A DNA stretch of 35,536 bases. It comes from Olsenella sp. SW781. Lineage in GTDB: Bacteria; Actinomycetota; Coriobacteriia; Coriobacteriales; Atopobiaceae. The DNA lies in the NCBI RefSeq assembly GCF_012027725.1, contig NZ_SJOU01000021.1, positions 1-35,536 of the forward strand. Reading direction: 5' to 3'. The notes under the pieces are model-generated. The model searched no databases. It had not been told where the DNA came from and saw only the letters and a program-made list of their open reading frames with translations. Below are positions 29,003 through 35,536 of the stretch, piece by piece. Every line of letters starts with the position of its first letter. Positions within the stretch are counted from its first letter, which is position 1. Both the position numbers and the translations under genes were made by a program.

Positions 29003-29031
29003 TGATGAAAAGGGACAGTCCCTTTTCATCA
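29003..29031. repeat. Perfect 14-bp palindromic hairpin containing GGGACAGTCCC
   Basis: Arms 29003–29016 and 29018–29031 with a single unpaired centre base. It shares the GGGACAGTC word with the gyrB–gyrA repeat. It sits between the UPF0126 start and the tRNA-Ser promoter region. Confidence 0.85.
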
Positions 29032-29063
29032 AGAAAAGTCTTTTCCCGCGCGTCGTCTTACGC

Positions 29064-29069
29064 TATACT
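29064..29069 (+). promoter_or_regulatory. Putative −10 of the tRNA-Ser pair
   Basis: TATACT at 29064–29069, about 20 nt upstream of the first tRNA-Ser. The −35 region (around 29041, TTTTCC) is weak. Confidence 0.45.
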
Positions 29070-29088
29070 GACCGCTGCACCATCTCAT

Positions 29089-29179
29089 GGAGAGTTGTCC
29101 GAGTGGCCGAAGGAGCACGATTGGAAATCGTGTAGGCGCCTAAAGCGTCTCCAGGGTTCAAATCCCTGACTCTCCGCCA
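29089..29179 (+). tRNA. tRNA-Ser (anticodon GGA)
   Basis: A 91-nt class II tRNA with a long variable arm and encoded CCA. The acceptor GGAGAGT pairs with ACTCTCC, and the anticodon loop TTGGAAA sits in stem CACGA…TCGTG. Confidence 0.95.
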
Positions 29180-29218
29180 GAACTTACCGTGGCGCCTTCG
29201 GGCGCCACGTCACCCTTC

Positions 29219-29308
29219 GGAGGGGTGGCAGAGTGGTTGAATGCGGCGGTCTCGAAAACCGTTTACCCCTTCGGGGGTACGAGGGTTCGAATCCCTCCTC
29301 CTCCGCCA
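29219..29308 (+). tRNA. tRNA-Ser (anticodon CGA)
   Basis: A 90-nt class II tRNA with a long variable arm (ACCCCTTCGGGGGT) and encoded CCA. The acceptor GGAGGGG pairs with CTCCTCC (one G·U), and the anticodon loop is CTCGAAA. It lies 39 nt after the first tRNA-Ser, with a short GTGGCGCC hairpin between them. Confidence 0.95.
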
Positions 29309-29318
29309 TTGCAGAGAG

Positions 29319-29345
29319 AGCCGGTCATCACGACCGGCTTTTTTC
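29319..29345 (+). terminator. Terminator of the tRNA-Ser pair
   Basis: An 8-bp stem (29319–29326 with 29332–29339) followed by six T residues. Confidence 0.88.
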
Positions 29346-29447
29346 ATATCCCGCGGAGGCGGGAGAGAAGAACGTCAGTCACCCGCACGTTTAGGGTACG
29401 CTACAGGGAACATGCAAACGACTCCACCACCCGGTGAAAGGGGAACC

Positions 29448-30485
29448 ATGGTTGACGAATCCGAGCTTGCGGGCTTCAGGCGTGACCGCTACTTCGCGCG
29501 GTCCTGGGCGCTTCTTACGAGGGACCGCGGGTGGATCAAGCCGGTTCTTCTCATGACGGTCGCCCTGCTCGTCCCCATCGCTGGCATCCTCGGCGTCGCG
29601 GGCTACATCTATGAGTGGGCGCGGCTCACCGCATGGGGCGTCAATGCCGCTCCCAAGCAGAGGGGCGTGCGCATCGGCGAGTGCATCTCGAGCGGCTGGC
29701 GCGTGTTCGTCGTGTGCTTCGTGTGGTACGCGGGATTCTCCATCGTCTCGGGCATCCTGCTGCAGGTTCCCGTGATCGGTGACCTGCTCGAGCTCGTGTG
29801 GGCCCTCGTGAGCGCCTGCTTTGCCGTCATTGCCGTCGTCGCGGCCATGCGTGCCACCATCTACCAGAAGATCGTGCCCGGCCTGCGGGTCCCGACCATC
29901 TGGAAGATGATCTCCCACGACCCCGCCGGCCTTGCGCGCATCGTGGGCATCGAGATTCTCGGCGGGGTGCTTCTGGGCGTCATCACGACCATCGTCCTTC
30001 TCCCCGCGCTGTTCGGCATCATCCCCAACCTCATTACCATGATCGAGTACCTCGAGTACTCCTCGGTGCTCTCAAGCGGCATGCAGGCTCGCATCGCGAT
30101 TCAGGCCGTCTTCTCCATGCTCTCTTCGATCGGCCCGACCCTCATCGTGCTCATCCTCGTGTGCAGCTTCATCGGCACCATTCTCTCCCTCGTGTGCGTG
30201 AACGCCGTCGCGCTGTGGATGCGCCAGTTCAACGTCGCGGCCTGGGGCAGGGACGAGGACCCTCTCCCGCCGTTCGTGAGCGACCCGCGTGACGTCGCGC
30301 CGCAGGCGGGAAGCTGGCAGTATGACGTCCCGCAGCAGCCCGTCGGCGCGGCGTCTCCCGTAGAGCCGCAGGCTGCTCCGAGCCCTGCGCCGGCCCCCTC
30401 TGAGCCGCAGGAACCGGCGGAGGTACCCTCGACCGAGAGCCATGAGGAAGACGTGACGCCGTTCGATGCGGAGGACCCCAAGTAG
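29448..30485 (+). CDS. DUF4013-like polytopic membrane protein
   Basis: A 345-residue protein. After a soluble N-terminus (RDRYFARSWALLTRDRGWIKP) there are about six membrane segments between residues 35 and 265, including a Gly-rich VGIEILGGVLLGVITTIVLL. The final 80 residues are a Pro/Ala/Glu/Gln-rich, acidic tail. Layout and the GECISSGWRVF region fit DUF4013 proteins, whose function is unknown. I use the ATG at 29448 because GAAAGGGG lies upstream; an in-frame ATG at 29412 would add 12 residues. Confidence 0.75.
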   Translation: MVDESELAGFRRDRYFARSWALLTRDRGWIKPVLLMTVALLVPIAGILGVAGYIYEWARLTAWGVNAAPKQRGVRIGECISSGWRVFVVCFVWYAGFSIVSGILLQVPVIGDLLELVWALVSACFAVIAVVAAMRATIYQKIVPGLRVPTIWKMISHDPAGLARIVGIEILGGVLLGVITTIVLLPALFGIIPNLITMIEYLEYSSVLSSGMQARIAIQAVFSMLSSIGPTLIVLILVCSFIGTILSLVCVNAVALWMRQFNVAAWGRDEDPLPPFVSDPRDVAPQAGSWQYDVPQQPVGAASPVEPQAAPSPAPAPSEPQEPAEVPSTESHEEDVTPFDAEDPK

Positions 30486-30549
30486 GCCCCTCTTTCATAG
30501 CCATCTCGAGCCTCGTGGAGATGCTGTGATTACCGCGAGGCCCGCACAA

Positions 30550-30590
30550 ACGCTCACCGAAGCCCACGGCCCCGGTGAGCGTGTCTTTTA
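30550..30590 (+). terminator. Terminator after the DUF4013 gene
   Basis: A 10-bp perfect stem (30550–30559 with 30573–30582), a 13-nt loop and then GTCTTTTA. The 297-nt gap 30486–30782 holds this terminator and the rpsF promoter, and no gene is seen. Confidence 0.75.
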
Positions 30591-30700
30591 TGGAGCGTGC
30601 GCCAGCGGGGCGTATGCGTCGTGACACCTTTCGGTACGTGCGCGTCAGTACGCTATATGCAGGGATGTTGTGGAGGGGATACAGCGAGAAGAACCTTCTG

Positions 30701-30709
30701 TGGTATGAT
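30701..30709 (+). promoter_or_regulatory. Extended −10 promoter of rpsF–ssb–rpsR
   Basis: TGGTATGAT: TATGAT at 30704–30709 preceded by TG at the extended −10 position. The −35 is poor, as is common with extended −10 promoters. The start would lie about 65 nt before rpsF. Confidence 0.5.
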
Positions 30710-30782
30710 GCTTCGCCGAACCTTTCCTGCCCCGGGCGAGCCTTCATGTCCCGGGGCCACTAGCCCAGAGGAGGTGAATCGA

Positions 30783-31073
30783 ATGAAGGCTTATGAACTG
30801 CTCTACTTTGTCGACCCCACGTGCAACGAGGAGACCCGCGCCGGCGTCATGAAGCGCATCGAGGTTGCTCTCGGCGAGACTGGCAAGGTCGACAGCGTCG
30901 AGGACTGGGGCAAGCGCAAGCTCGCCTTTGAGGTCGACGATCTCACTGAGGGTGACTACACCCTCATCAACTTCCACGCTGATCCCGAGCACATCGCCGA
31001 GCTCGACCGAGTTCTGCGCATCAACGACGCCGTCAAGCGCCACATGGTCGTGCGCCGCGTCGACAAGGACTAG
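30783..31073 (+). CDS. rpsF: 30S ribosomal protein S6
   Basis: A 96-residue protein with the S6 ferredoxin-like fold pattern: MKAYELLYFVDP, then GKVDSVEDWGKRKLAFEV, YTLINFHADPE and INDAVKRHMVVR. S6 pairs with S18, encoded two genes downstream. The ATG at 30783 has a strong GAGGAGGTG about 7 nt upstream. Confidence 0.96.
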   Translation: MKAYELLYFVDPTCNEETRAGVMKRIEVALGETGKVDSVEDWGKRKLAFEVDDLTEGDYTLINFHADPEHIAELDRVLRINDAVKRHMVVRRVDKD

Positions 31074-31120
31074 GCAAGGAAGCGCGGGCATGATGCCCGC
31101 AGGTGGGAGGAAGTGAGACC

Positions 31121-31648
31121 ATGAGCATCAACAGAGTCAACATCTCGGGCAACCTCACGAGGGACCCCGAGCTCAGGGCTACGGCCAGCGGCTCGCAGAT
31201 TCTTTCCTTCGGCGTCGCCGTTAACGACCGTCGCCGCAACCAGCAGACCGGCGAGTGGGAGGACTACCCCAACTTCGTCGACTGCGTGGTCTTCGGCGCC
31301 CGTGCCGAACCGCTCTCCCGCTTCCTCTCCAAGGGCACGAAGGTTGCCGTCGAGGGCAAGCTTCGTTACAGCTCCTGGGAGACCAAGGACGGTCAGCGTC
31401 GCAGCAAGCTCGAGGTCGTCGTTGACGAGGTCGAGTTTCTGAGCTCGAGGAACCAGCAGGGTGGTGGCTACCAGCAGAACGCCGGCGCCCCCGCCTTCCA
31501 GCAGGCCCCCGCATACGCCGCGCCCGTTGCCTCCGCGCCGGTGCCCGCCGCCCCGCAGGGCGGCTACGCGCCCCAGCCGCAGATGCAGCAGGCGCCCGTC
31601 CAGACCCCGCCGGAGACCGACGTCTACGACGAGGACATCCCGTTCTAA
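31121..31648 (+). CDS. ssb: Single-stranded DNA-binding protein
   Basis: A 175-residue protein. The N-terminal OB fold covers residues 1–112 (INRVNISGNLTRDPELRATA, YPNFVDCVVFGARAEPLSRF, VAVEGKLRYSSWETKDGQ). The linker is Gln/Ala/Pro-rich. The tail ends in YDEDIPF, the acidic tip (consensus DDDIPF) that recruits replication and repair proteins. The ATG at 31121 has GGAGGAAG upstream. Placement between rpsF and rpsR is conserved. Confidence 0.97.
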   Translation: MSINRVNISGNLTRDPELRATASGSQILSFGVAVNDRRRNQQTGEWEDYPNFVDCVVFGARAEPLSRFLSKGTKVAVEGKLRYSSWETKDGQRRSKLEVVVDEVEFLSSRNQQGGGYQQNAGAPAFQQAPAYAAPVASAPVPAAPQGGYAPQPQMQQAPVQTPPETDVYDEDIPF

Positions 31649-31690
31649 TCACCCGGCGGCCTCGAGCCGCCAACAGAAAGGCAACTAGAC

Positions 31691-31963
31691 ATGGCTCAGC
31701 AGAAGCAGGATTTTCAGCGCCAGCCGCGTCGCAAGTACTGCCAGTTCTGCAAGGAGGAGACCGAGTACATCGACTACAAGGATGTGCAGCTCCTCCGCAA
31801 GTACATGACCGACCGCGGCAAGATCAAGCCGCGCCGCGTCACTGGCGCCTGCACGCAGCATCAGCACGACATCGCGCTGGCGATCAAGCGCGCCCGCGAG
31901 ATGGCGCTTCTCCCCTACACCGTCCCCGTGGTTTCCAGCCGCGGCGGCCGTAACCGCGGCTAG
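31691..31963 (+). CDS. rpsR: 30S ribosomal protein S18 (zinc-binding form)
   Basis: A 90-residue protein with core [20 protein letters not shown] and [18 protein letters not shown]. It keeps a Cys17-x2-Cys20 pair plus Cys54 and His57, a likely zinc site, so this is the C+ version of S18 that depends on zinc. Confidence 0.95.
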   Translation: MAQQKQDFQRQPRRKYCQFCKEETEYIDYKDVQLLRKYMTDRGKIKPRRVTGACTQHQHDIALAIKRAREMALLPYTVPVVSSRGGRNRG

Positions 31964-31995
31964 CGCCGCTCGCACGTGAGAAGAGCGCGCGCACG

Positions 31996-33081
31996 ATGAG
32001 TGCATGGCCCGATAACGGTGTTCCGCCCACGCCCGACGGCGCGGGAGAGGCCCCGTCTGCGGGTCCCATGCGGTCTGGGGGCGGCATCGTCCCCTTTGGC
32101 TCGCAGAATGACGAGAAGGGCAGCCGAGACTCGGTGCCCCTCCCTCTCGTCCTTCTGACCTGTGCCGTCGGCGGCGCGGTGGCATCCTCCACGATGTCGC
32201 TCGCCGCGCCCATCCTCGTGGGGTACGGGCTGTGTGTGGCCCACGCACGAGGGGGCATGCGACTGACGGCGCTCGGCACGGGCATCTCGCTCGCGTCGGC
32301 GCTCGCCTTGGGCCTTCCCGTCGGGCTCGCTCAGGGCGTCGGGTCCGTCATCGCGTGTCTCGCCGGGCTCATCGTCGCGCTCGTCTGCCTCAGGGGTCGT
32401 CTCACCCCGGGTGCCGGATGCCTCGTCGTGGCCGCGCTGTTTGCGGCCCATATCGGGGCAGATTCAGCGTTCGCGCTGATGAACGGCACCACGCTCTCCC
32501 AGACCATGGCGGAGCTGATCGAGTTCTACCGGGACGCCTTCACCGAGGCGTCACCAACGAGCTCCGCGCAGGTCCAGGCCGTTTCCGCGGTCGCGGGGGT
32601 CCTTTGGCCGACGGCCTACGTGGTCGTGTCGGCCGGGGAGTTCCTGGCGGCGCTCGCCGGCGCGCATCTTGCGCTCAGGCGAGTCGCGCCCGAGCGGTCC
32701 TGGGAGGGCCTCGCCGGATACGACCTGCCTCTCTGGATCGTCGCGGCGCTCGTCGTGGCGGTCGCCGGGCTGGCGGTTGCGCTGACGGTGCCCACGGTCC
32801 CGCAGCTCGTCCTCGTGGTCTCGGCCAACCTGGCCATGGCTCTGAGGATCGCGTTTGCGGTGCAGGGGGCCGCCGTTGTCGCCTGGCTCCTGAGGGGGCG
32901 GGACCTCGGCGCGTTTGCGAGGTTCCTCGTCTGGGCGGCCGCGCTCTATCTCGAAGTGCAGTTCGTTGTTTTGACCGTTGTCGGCGTCGTCGACGTCTGG
33001 GCCAACTTCCGCCACCTCCAGCGTGGCGTGGTCCCTGACGACACGGCAGCGCAGGACAAGAAGCCGGGTCAGACCGGCTGA
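31996..33081 (+). CDS. DUF2232 (YybS-like) polytopic membrane protein
   Basis: A 361-residue membrane protein. After a 45-residue Gly/Pro-rich soluble N-terminus there are about eight hydrophobic segments, with a loop around residues 165–190 (MAELIEFYRDAFTEA). This fits DUF2232/YybS, which lies upstream of rplI and dnaB in Firmicutes; its function is unknown. The c-di-AMP phosphodiesterase gene gdpP, which usually sits between yybS and rplI in Firmicutes, is not here. rplI starts 15 nt after the stop. Confidence 0.8.
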   Translation: MSAWPDNGVPPTPDGAGEAPSAGPMRSGGGIVPFGSQNDEKGSRDSVPLPLVLLTCAVGGAVASSTMSLAAPILVGYGLCVAHARGGMRLTALGTGISLASALALGLPVGLAQGVGSVIACLAGLIVALVCLRGRLTPGAGCLVVAALFAAHIGADSAFALMNGTTLSQTMAELIEFYRDAFTEASPTSSAQVQAVSAVAGVLWPTAYVVVSAGEFLAALAGAHLALRRVAPERSWEGLAGYDLPLWIVAALVVAVAGLAVALTVPTVPQLVLVVSANLAMALRIAFAVQGAAVVAWLLRGRDLGAFARFLVWAAALYLEVQFVVLTVVGVVDVWANFRHLQRGVVPDDTAAQDKKPGQTG

Positions 33082-33096
33082 CCGAAGGAGTATCCC

Positions 33097-33615
33097 ATGA
33101 AAGTCATCCTCTTGGGTGAGCTTCGGGGCAAGGGCGGCGAGGGCGACATCGTCGACGTCGCTCAGGGCTTTGCGGAGAACTACCTGTTCCCCAACAAGAT
33201 CGCCCAGCCTGCCACCCCGGGCAACATCAAGCAGCTTGAGGAGCGCCGTCACAACATCGAGAAGCGCGAGGCCGAGCGTATCGCCTCTGCCGAGGCCACC
33301 AAGGCCGCTCTCGATGGCAAGTCGGTGACCGTCGACGCCAAGATCGGCGACGAGGGCCAGCTCTTCGGCTCCGTCACCCCGTCCCAGATCGCCGACGCCA
33401 TCCAGGCCCAGCTCGGCATCGAGGTCGACCGCAAGCGCGTCGGCCGCGGGAACAACATCAAGACCTCCGGCAAGCACGCCGTCGAGGTCAACCTCTACCG
33501 CGAGATCACCGCGACGGTCAACGTCCTTGTCGGCGTGACCGAGGAGGAGCCGGCGGCCGAGGCTGAGGAGACCGTTGAGGTCGCCGAGGTCGAGACCACC
33601 GAGGTCGAGGAGTAA
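33097..33615 (+). CDS. rplI: 50S ribosomal protein L9
   Basis: A 172-residue protein. The N-terminal RNA-binding domain has MKVILLGELRGKGGEGDIVDVAQGFAENYLFP. The central helix and the C-terminal domain (GQLFGSVTPSQIADAI) are complete. An acidic 25-residue tail (EEEPAAEAEETVEVAEVE) extends it beyond the usual ~150 residues. AAGGAG lies 6 nt before the ATG. Confidence 0.96.
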   Translation: MKVILLGELRGKGGEGDIVDVAQGFAENYLFPNKIAQPATPGNIKQLEERRHNIEKREAERIASAEATKAALDGKSVTVDAKIGDEGQLFGSVTPSQIADAIQAQLGIEVDRKRVGRGNNIKTSGKHAVEVNLYREITATVNVLVGVTEEEPAAEAEETVEVAEVETTEVEE

Positions 33616-33683
33616 TAACTTTTCGACGCTCACTTCTGAACTGGGGATTTCTACAATATCCGCAGGTCAGAAAAGTGTAAGGA

Positions 33684-33722
33684 AGCGCCCCGGACGTCAC
33701 TGCGACTCCGGGGCGCTTTTAT
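33684..33722 (+). terminator. rplI terminator
   Basis: An 11-bp perfect stem (33684–33694 with 33707–33717), a 12-nt loop and a TTTT run. It separates dnaB from the ribosomal operon. Confidence 0.88.
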
Positions 33723-33938
33723 ATCAATCATCATCTGATAGGTATTCTACCTGCGGTTTTTCACTGGTATGGGGATGTGAAAACCAGACGTCAGAGCAGC
33801 CGAACAGCTGTTTAGGGTTTCTCTAAAGGCAGAGAATCTTGTTGAAAACTCGTCGTTTACGCAGGAAAGAAATTTGTTGAAAACGTCGAAAAGGAAGAAA
33901 GGCCCGTTCAGGTGCCCTCTCTTCTCGACATACGCCCC

Positions 33939-33996
33939 CAAGGGGTCCCGAGAGGAAAAATGACCCCTTGACAGCGGACGAAGAGTGTCTTTCTAC
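33939..33996 (+). promoter_or_regulatory. Putative dnaB promoter overlapped by a 9-bp inverted repeat
   Basis: TTGACA (33968–33973) with a weak TTCTAC (33991–33996) 17 bp downstream. CAAGGGGTC (33939–33947) and GACCCCTTG (33962–33970) form a 9-bp inverted repeat whose right arm overlaps the −35, so it could be an operator. Confidence 0.4.
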
Positions 33997-34087
33997 CGCG
34001 TCGCGGTCAATCTCTTTGCACACCCTGCTCCCGGCCCGCGCGGGAATGAGATAATGGGACCCCGGAACCGTCACACGAGGAGGACCT

Positions 34088-35476
34088 GTGGCCCAGAGCG
34101 AGTACGACGTCAACCCCACGCGCATGAGGGCAAGCCAGGATGCCGTCATGCCGCAGGACCCCGAGGCCGAGGCGTCGGTCCTCTCGGCCATGATGGTCTC
34201 CTCCGAGGCGCTCCAGGAGTGCCTGATCGAGCTCGACCCGGACGACTTCTACTTCCCCTCCAACCGCACGGTGTTCACGGCCATGCGCGAGATGTTCGAC
34301 AAGAACATGCCCATCGACACCATCTCCCTCGCCGACTACCTCAAGAGCTCCGGCGAGCTCGAGCGCGTGGGCGGCAGAAGCTTTCTCCTGGGTCTTGGCA
34401 ACAACTCGCTCGCGCTCGTCGGATGGCGGCGACACGTCGAGATGCTCCATCGCGACACCACGCTGCGCAAGATGATCAGTGCTTCGGCGCAGATCACGGC
34501 GCTCGCCTACGACGCCCCCGAGGACACCAAGGAGGTCGTCGACCGCGCCGAGAAGATGCTGCTCGACGTCACCAACCGCGACGTGCACAAGAACGAGCAG
34601 TCCCTCGAGGAGATCATGGCCGACCTCTACGAGGAGCTCGGACAGAACGCCGCCAACCACGACAAGCCGCTCGGCGTCCTCACGGGGTTCCCGCGCATCG
34701 ACGAGTGCCTGCTCGGCCTGCGTCCCGGCCAGATGATCGTCATCGGCGCACGCCCGGGCGTGGGAAAGACGTCCTTCGCACTGAACCTCATGACCAACGC
34801 TGCGTTCAATGGTGCGAGCGTCGCCATGTTCTCACTCGAGATGTCCAAGGTCGAGATCGCGCAGCGCCTTCTCGCAGCCAACGCGCGCGTGGGACTGCAG
34901 GAGATTCGCTCCGCTCGGATCAGAAACGAGCAGTGGCCCCAGATCCTCCAGGCGACCAACGACCTCTCCCAGCTCGACATCATGATTGACGACACGCCCG
35001 GAACCACGGTGACCGAGATTCGCGCCAAGGCGCGCCGCATCCTCCGCGGAAAGCCGCTCGGGCTGGTGATCATCGACTATCTGCAGCTCATCTCCCCGCC
35101 CTCGGGCGGCCACCGCGCGGACAGCCGTGCCACCGAGGTCTCTGAGATGAGCCGTGGCATCAAGATCATGGCCAAGGACCTCGGCGTGCCCGTCGTAGCG
35201 CTCTCGCAGCTCAACCGTACCGTCGAGAACCGAACCGGCAAGCGCCCGCAGCTCTCCGACCTGCGCGAGTCCGGCTCCATCGAGCAGGACGCCGACGTGG
35301 TCGCCCTTCTCGACCGCTCGATGAACGAGGACGAGGCCGCACGCGAGGATCGTCCTGCCATGAACGAGACCACCTTCATCATCGCCAAGAACCGCTCCGG
35401 CGCGCTCTCGGACATACCGCTCACGTTCCTGCCCGGCTCCACCAAGTTCGTCGAGGTCGACACCTTCCACGACTAG
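34088..35476 (+). CDS. dnaB: Replicative DNA helicase DnaB
   Basis: A 462-residue hexameric helicase. The N-terminal domain contains MPQDPEAEASVLSAMM. The RecA-like motor has Walker A GARPGVGKTSFALN (Lys227), the H1a-type FSLEMSK, Walker B in VIIDYLQLI and the ALSQLNRTVENR loop. No intein or insertion is seen. GTG start at 34088 behind GAGGAGG. Alone after its own leader. Confidence 0.97.
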   Translation: MAQSEYDVNPTRMRASQDAVMPQDPEAEASVLSAMMVSSEALQECLIELDPDDFYFPSNRTVFTAMREMFDKNMPIDTISLADYLKSSGELERVGGRSFLLGLGNNSLALVGWRRHVEMLHRDTTLRKMISASAQITALAYDAPEDTKEVVDRAEKMLLDVTNRDVHKNEQSLEEIMADLYEELGQNAANHDKPLGVLTGFPRIDECLLGLRPGQMIVIGARPGVGKTSFALNLMTNAAFNGASVAMFSLEMSKVEIAQRLLAANARVGLQEIRSARIRNEQWPQILQATNDLSQLDIMIDDTPGTTVTEIRAKARRILRGKPLGLVIIDYLQLISPPSGGHRADSRATEVSEMSRGIKIMAKDLGVPVVALSQLNRTVENRTGKRPQLSDLRESGSIEQDADVVALLDRSMNEDEAAREDRPAMNETTFIIAKNRSGALSDIPLTFLPGSTKFVEVDTFHD

Positions 35477-35477
35477 C

Positions 35478-35504
35478 GTGCCACTGGCGTCAGGTTTATT
35501 TGGC
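35478..35504. repeat. Second copy of a 27-nt piece of the dnaA-upstream palindrome
   Basis: Identical over 27 nt to 14604–14630. It begins 1 nt after the dnaB stop. A GGGGACAGGC word follows at the window edge, so this may be the left arm of another long inverted repeat cut by the boundary. Confidence 0.85.
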
Positions 35505-35536
35505 TCGCGCCGCGGCCGTGCGCAGGGGACAGGCGT

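Larger units (their letters stand above)
33616..34087. other. dnaB leader with DnaA-box-like cluster
   Basis: A 472-nt, comparatively AT-rich gap. It holds the rplI terminator and five box-like 9-mers: TTTTCGACG (33620–33628, plus), TTTTCAACA (33840–33848, minus), TTTTCAACA (33875–33883, minus), and TTTTCGACG (33884–33892, minus) directly abutting the previous one, plus a weaker TTCTCGACA near 33922 (plus). These match the origin repeats 17–20 kb away. It may be a DnaA-controlled promoter region for the replicative helicase or an outlying part of the origin. Confidence 0.55.

Overview
This window spans the replication origin of a high-GC Gram-positive bacterium. The gene order (rpmH–rnpA–yidD–yidC–jag–rsmG–parA–parB to the left of dnaA; dnaN–recF–dciA–gyrB–gyrA–tRNA-Ile–tRNA-Ala to the right) is actinobacterial. 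Protein character and gene content (tandem WYL regulators, a DnaQ–DinG fusion, a DUF4013 protein, no mnmE/mnmG) fit class Coriobacteriia, most likely family Atopobiaceae (Olsenella/Atopobium-like). The family-level placement is inference from gene order and sequence style, not from a database search.

Layout. 1–7.0 kb: a partial membrane M28-type peptidase (minus), two overlapping WYL regulators (plus), and a ddl–dinG pair (minus). 7.07–8.15 kb: rlmN (plus). 8.2–11.1 kb: a relatively AT-rich chromosome-segregation block on the minus strand (rsmG, parA, parB and a small membrane protein) with four parS sites. 11.1–13.3 kb: the rpmH–rnpA–yidD–yidC–jag operon (minus), with a clear sigma-A-type promoter and a terminator. 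13.24–16.58 kb: the origin. It has three intergenic segments: rpmH to an unusual ATPase gene, that gene to dnaA, and dnaA to dnaN. All three carry repeats of the form TTTTCNACA or TTATCAACA. 16.6–24.3 kb: dnaN, recF, dciA, gyrB, gyrA (plus). 24.4–28.1 kb: a bifunctional-nuclease-family gene (minus), tRNA-Ile, tRNA-Ala, a MITE-like repeat, an unknown 144-residue gene and typA. 28.2–30.5 kb: a UPF0126/TRIC membrane gene (minus), two tRNA-Ser genes and a DUF4013 membrane gene. 30.8–35.5 kb: rpsF–ssb–rpsR–DUF2232–rplI, then dnaB behind its own 0.47-kb leader.

How it works together. Genes left of about 13.3 kb mostly read leftward and genes to the right mostly read rightward, as expected when replication forks leave from around dnaA. 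DnaA, DnaN, RecF, DciA (helicase loader/partner), GyrA/GyrB, SSB and DnaB supply initiation and elongation. ParA/ParB with parS position the duplicated origins. The ribosomal, tRNA and YidC/YidD/Jag genes profit from origin-proximal copy number.

Most notable points. (1) DnaA domain IV has changes at residues that read the DnaA box in E. coli (Asp433 to Ser, Thr435 to Ala, Pro423 to Ala), and the repeated 9-mers around dnaA and in front of dnaB depart from TTATCCACA at the sixth base. This suggests a re-tuned DnaA/DnaA-box pair. (2) The dnaA–dnaN gap has a box followed by in-phase DnaA-trio-like triplets, a candidate unwinding element. (3) A GHKL-type ATPase with a Gln/Pro-rich linker and a winged-helix-like C-terminus sits inside the origin. 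(4) Several very long, perfect inverted repeats (48, 49 and 31 bp arms, and 30 bp with one mismatch) sit directly behind replication and housekeeping genes.
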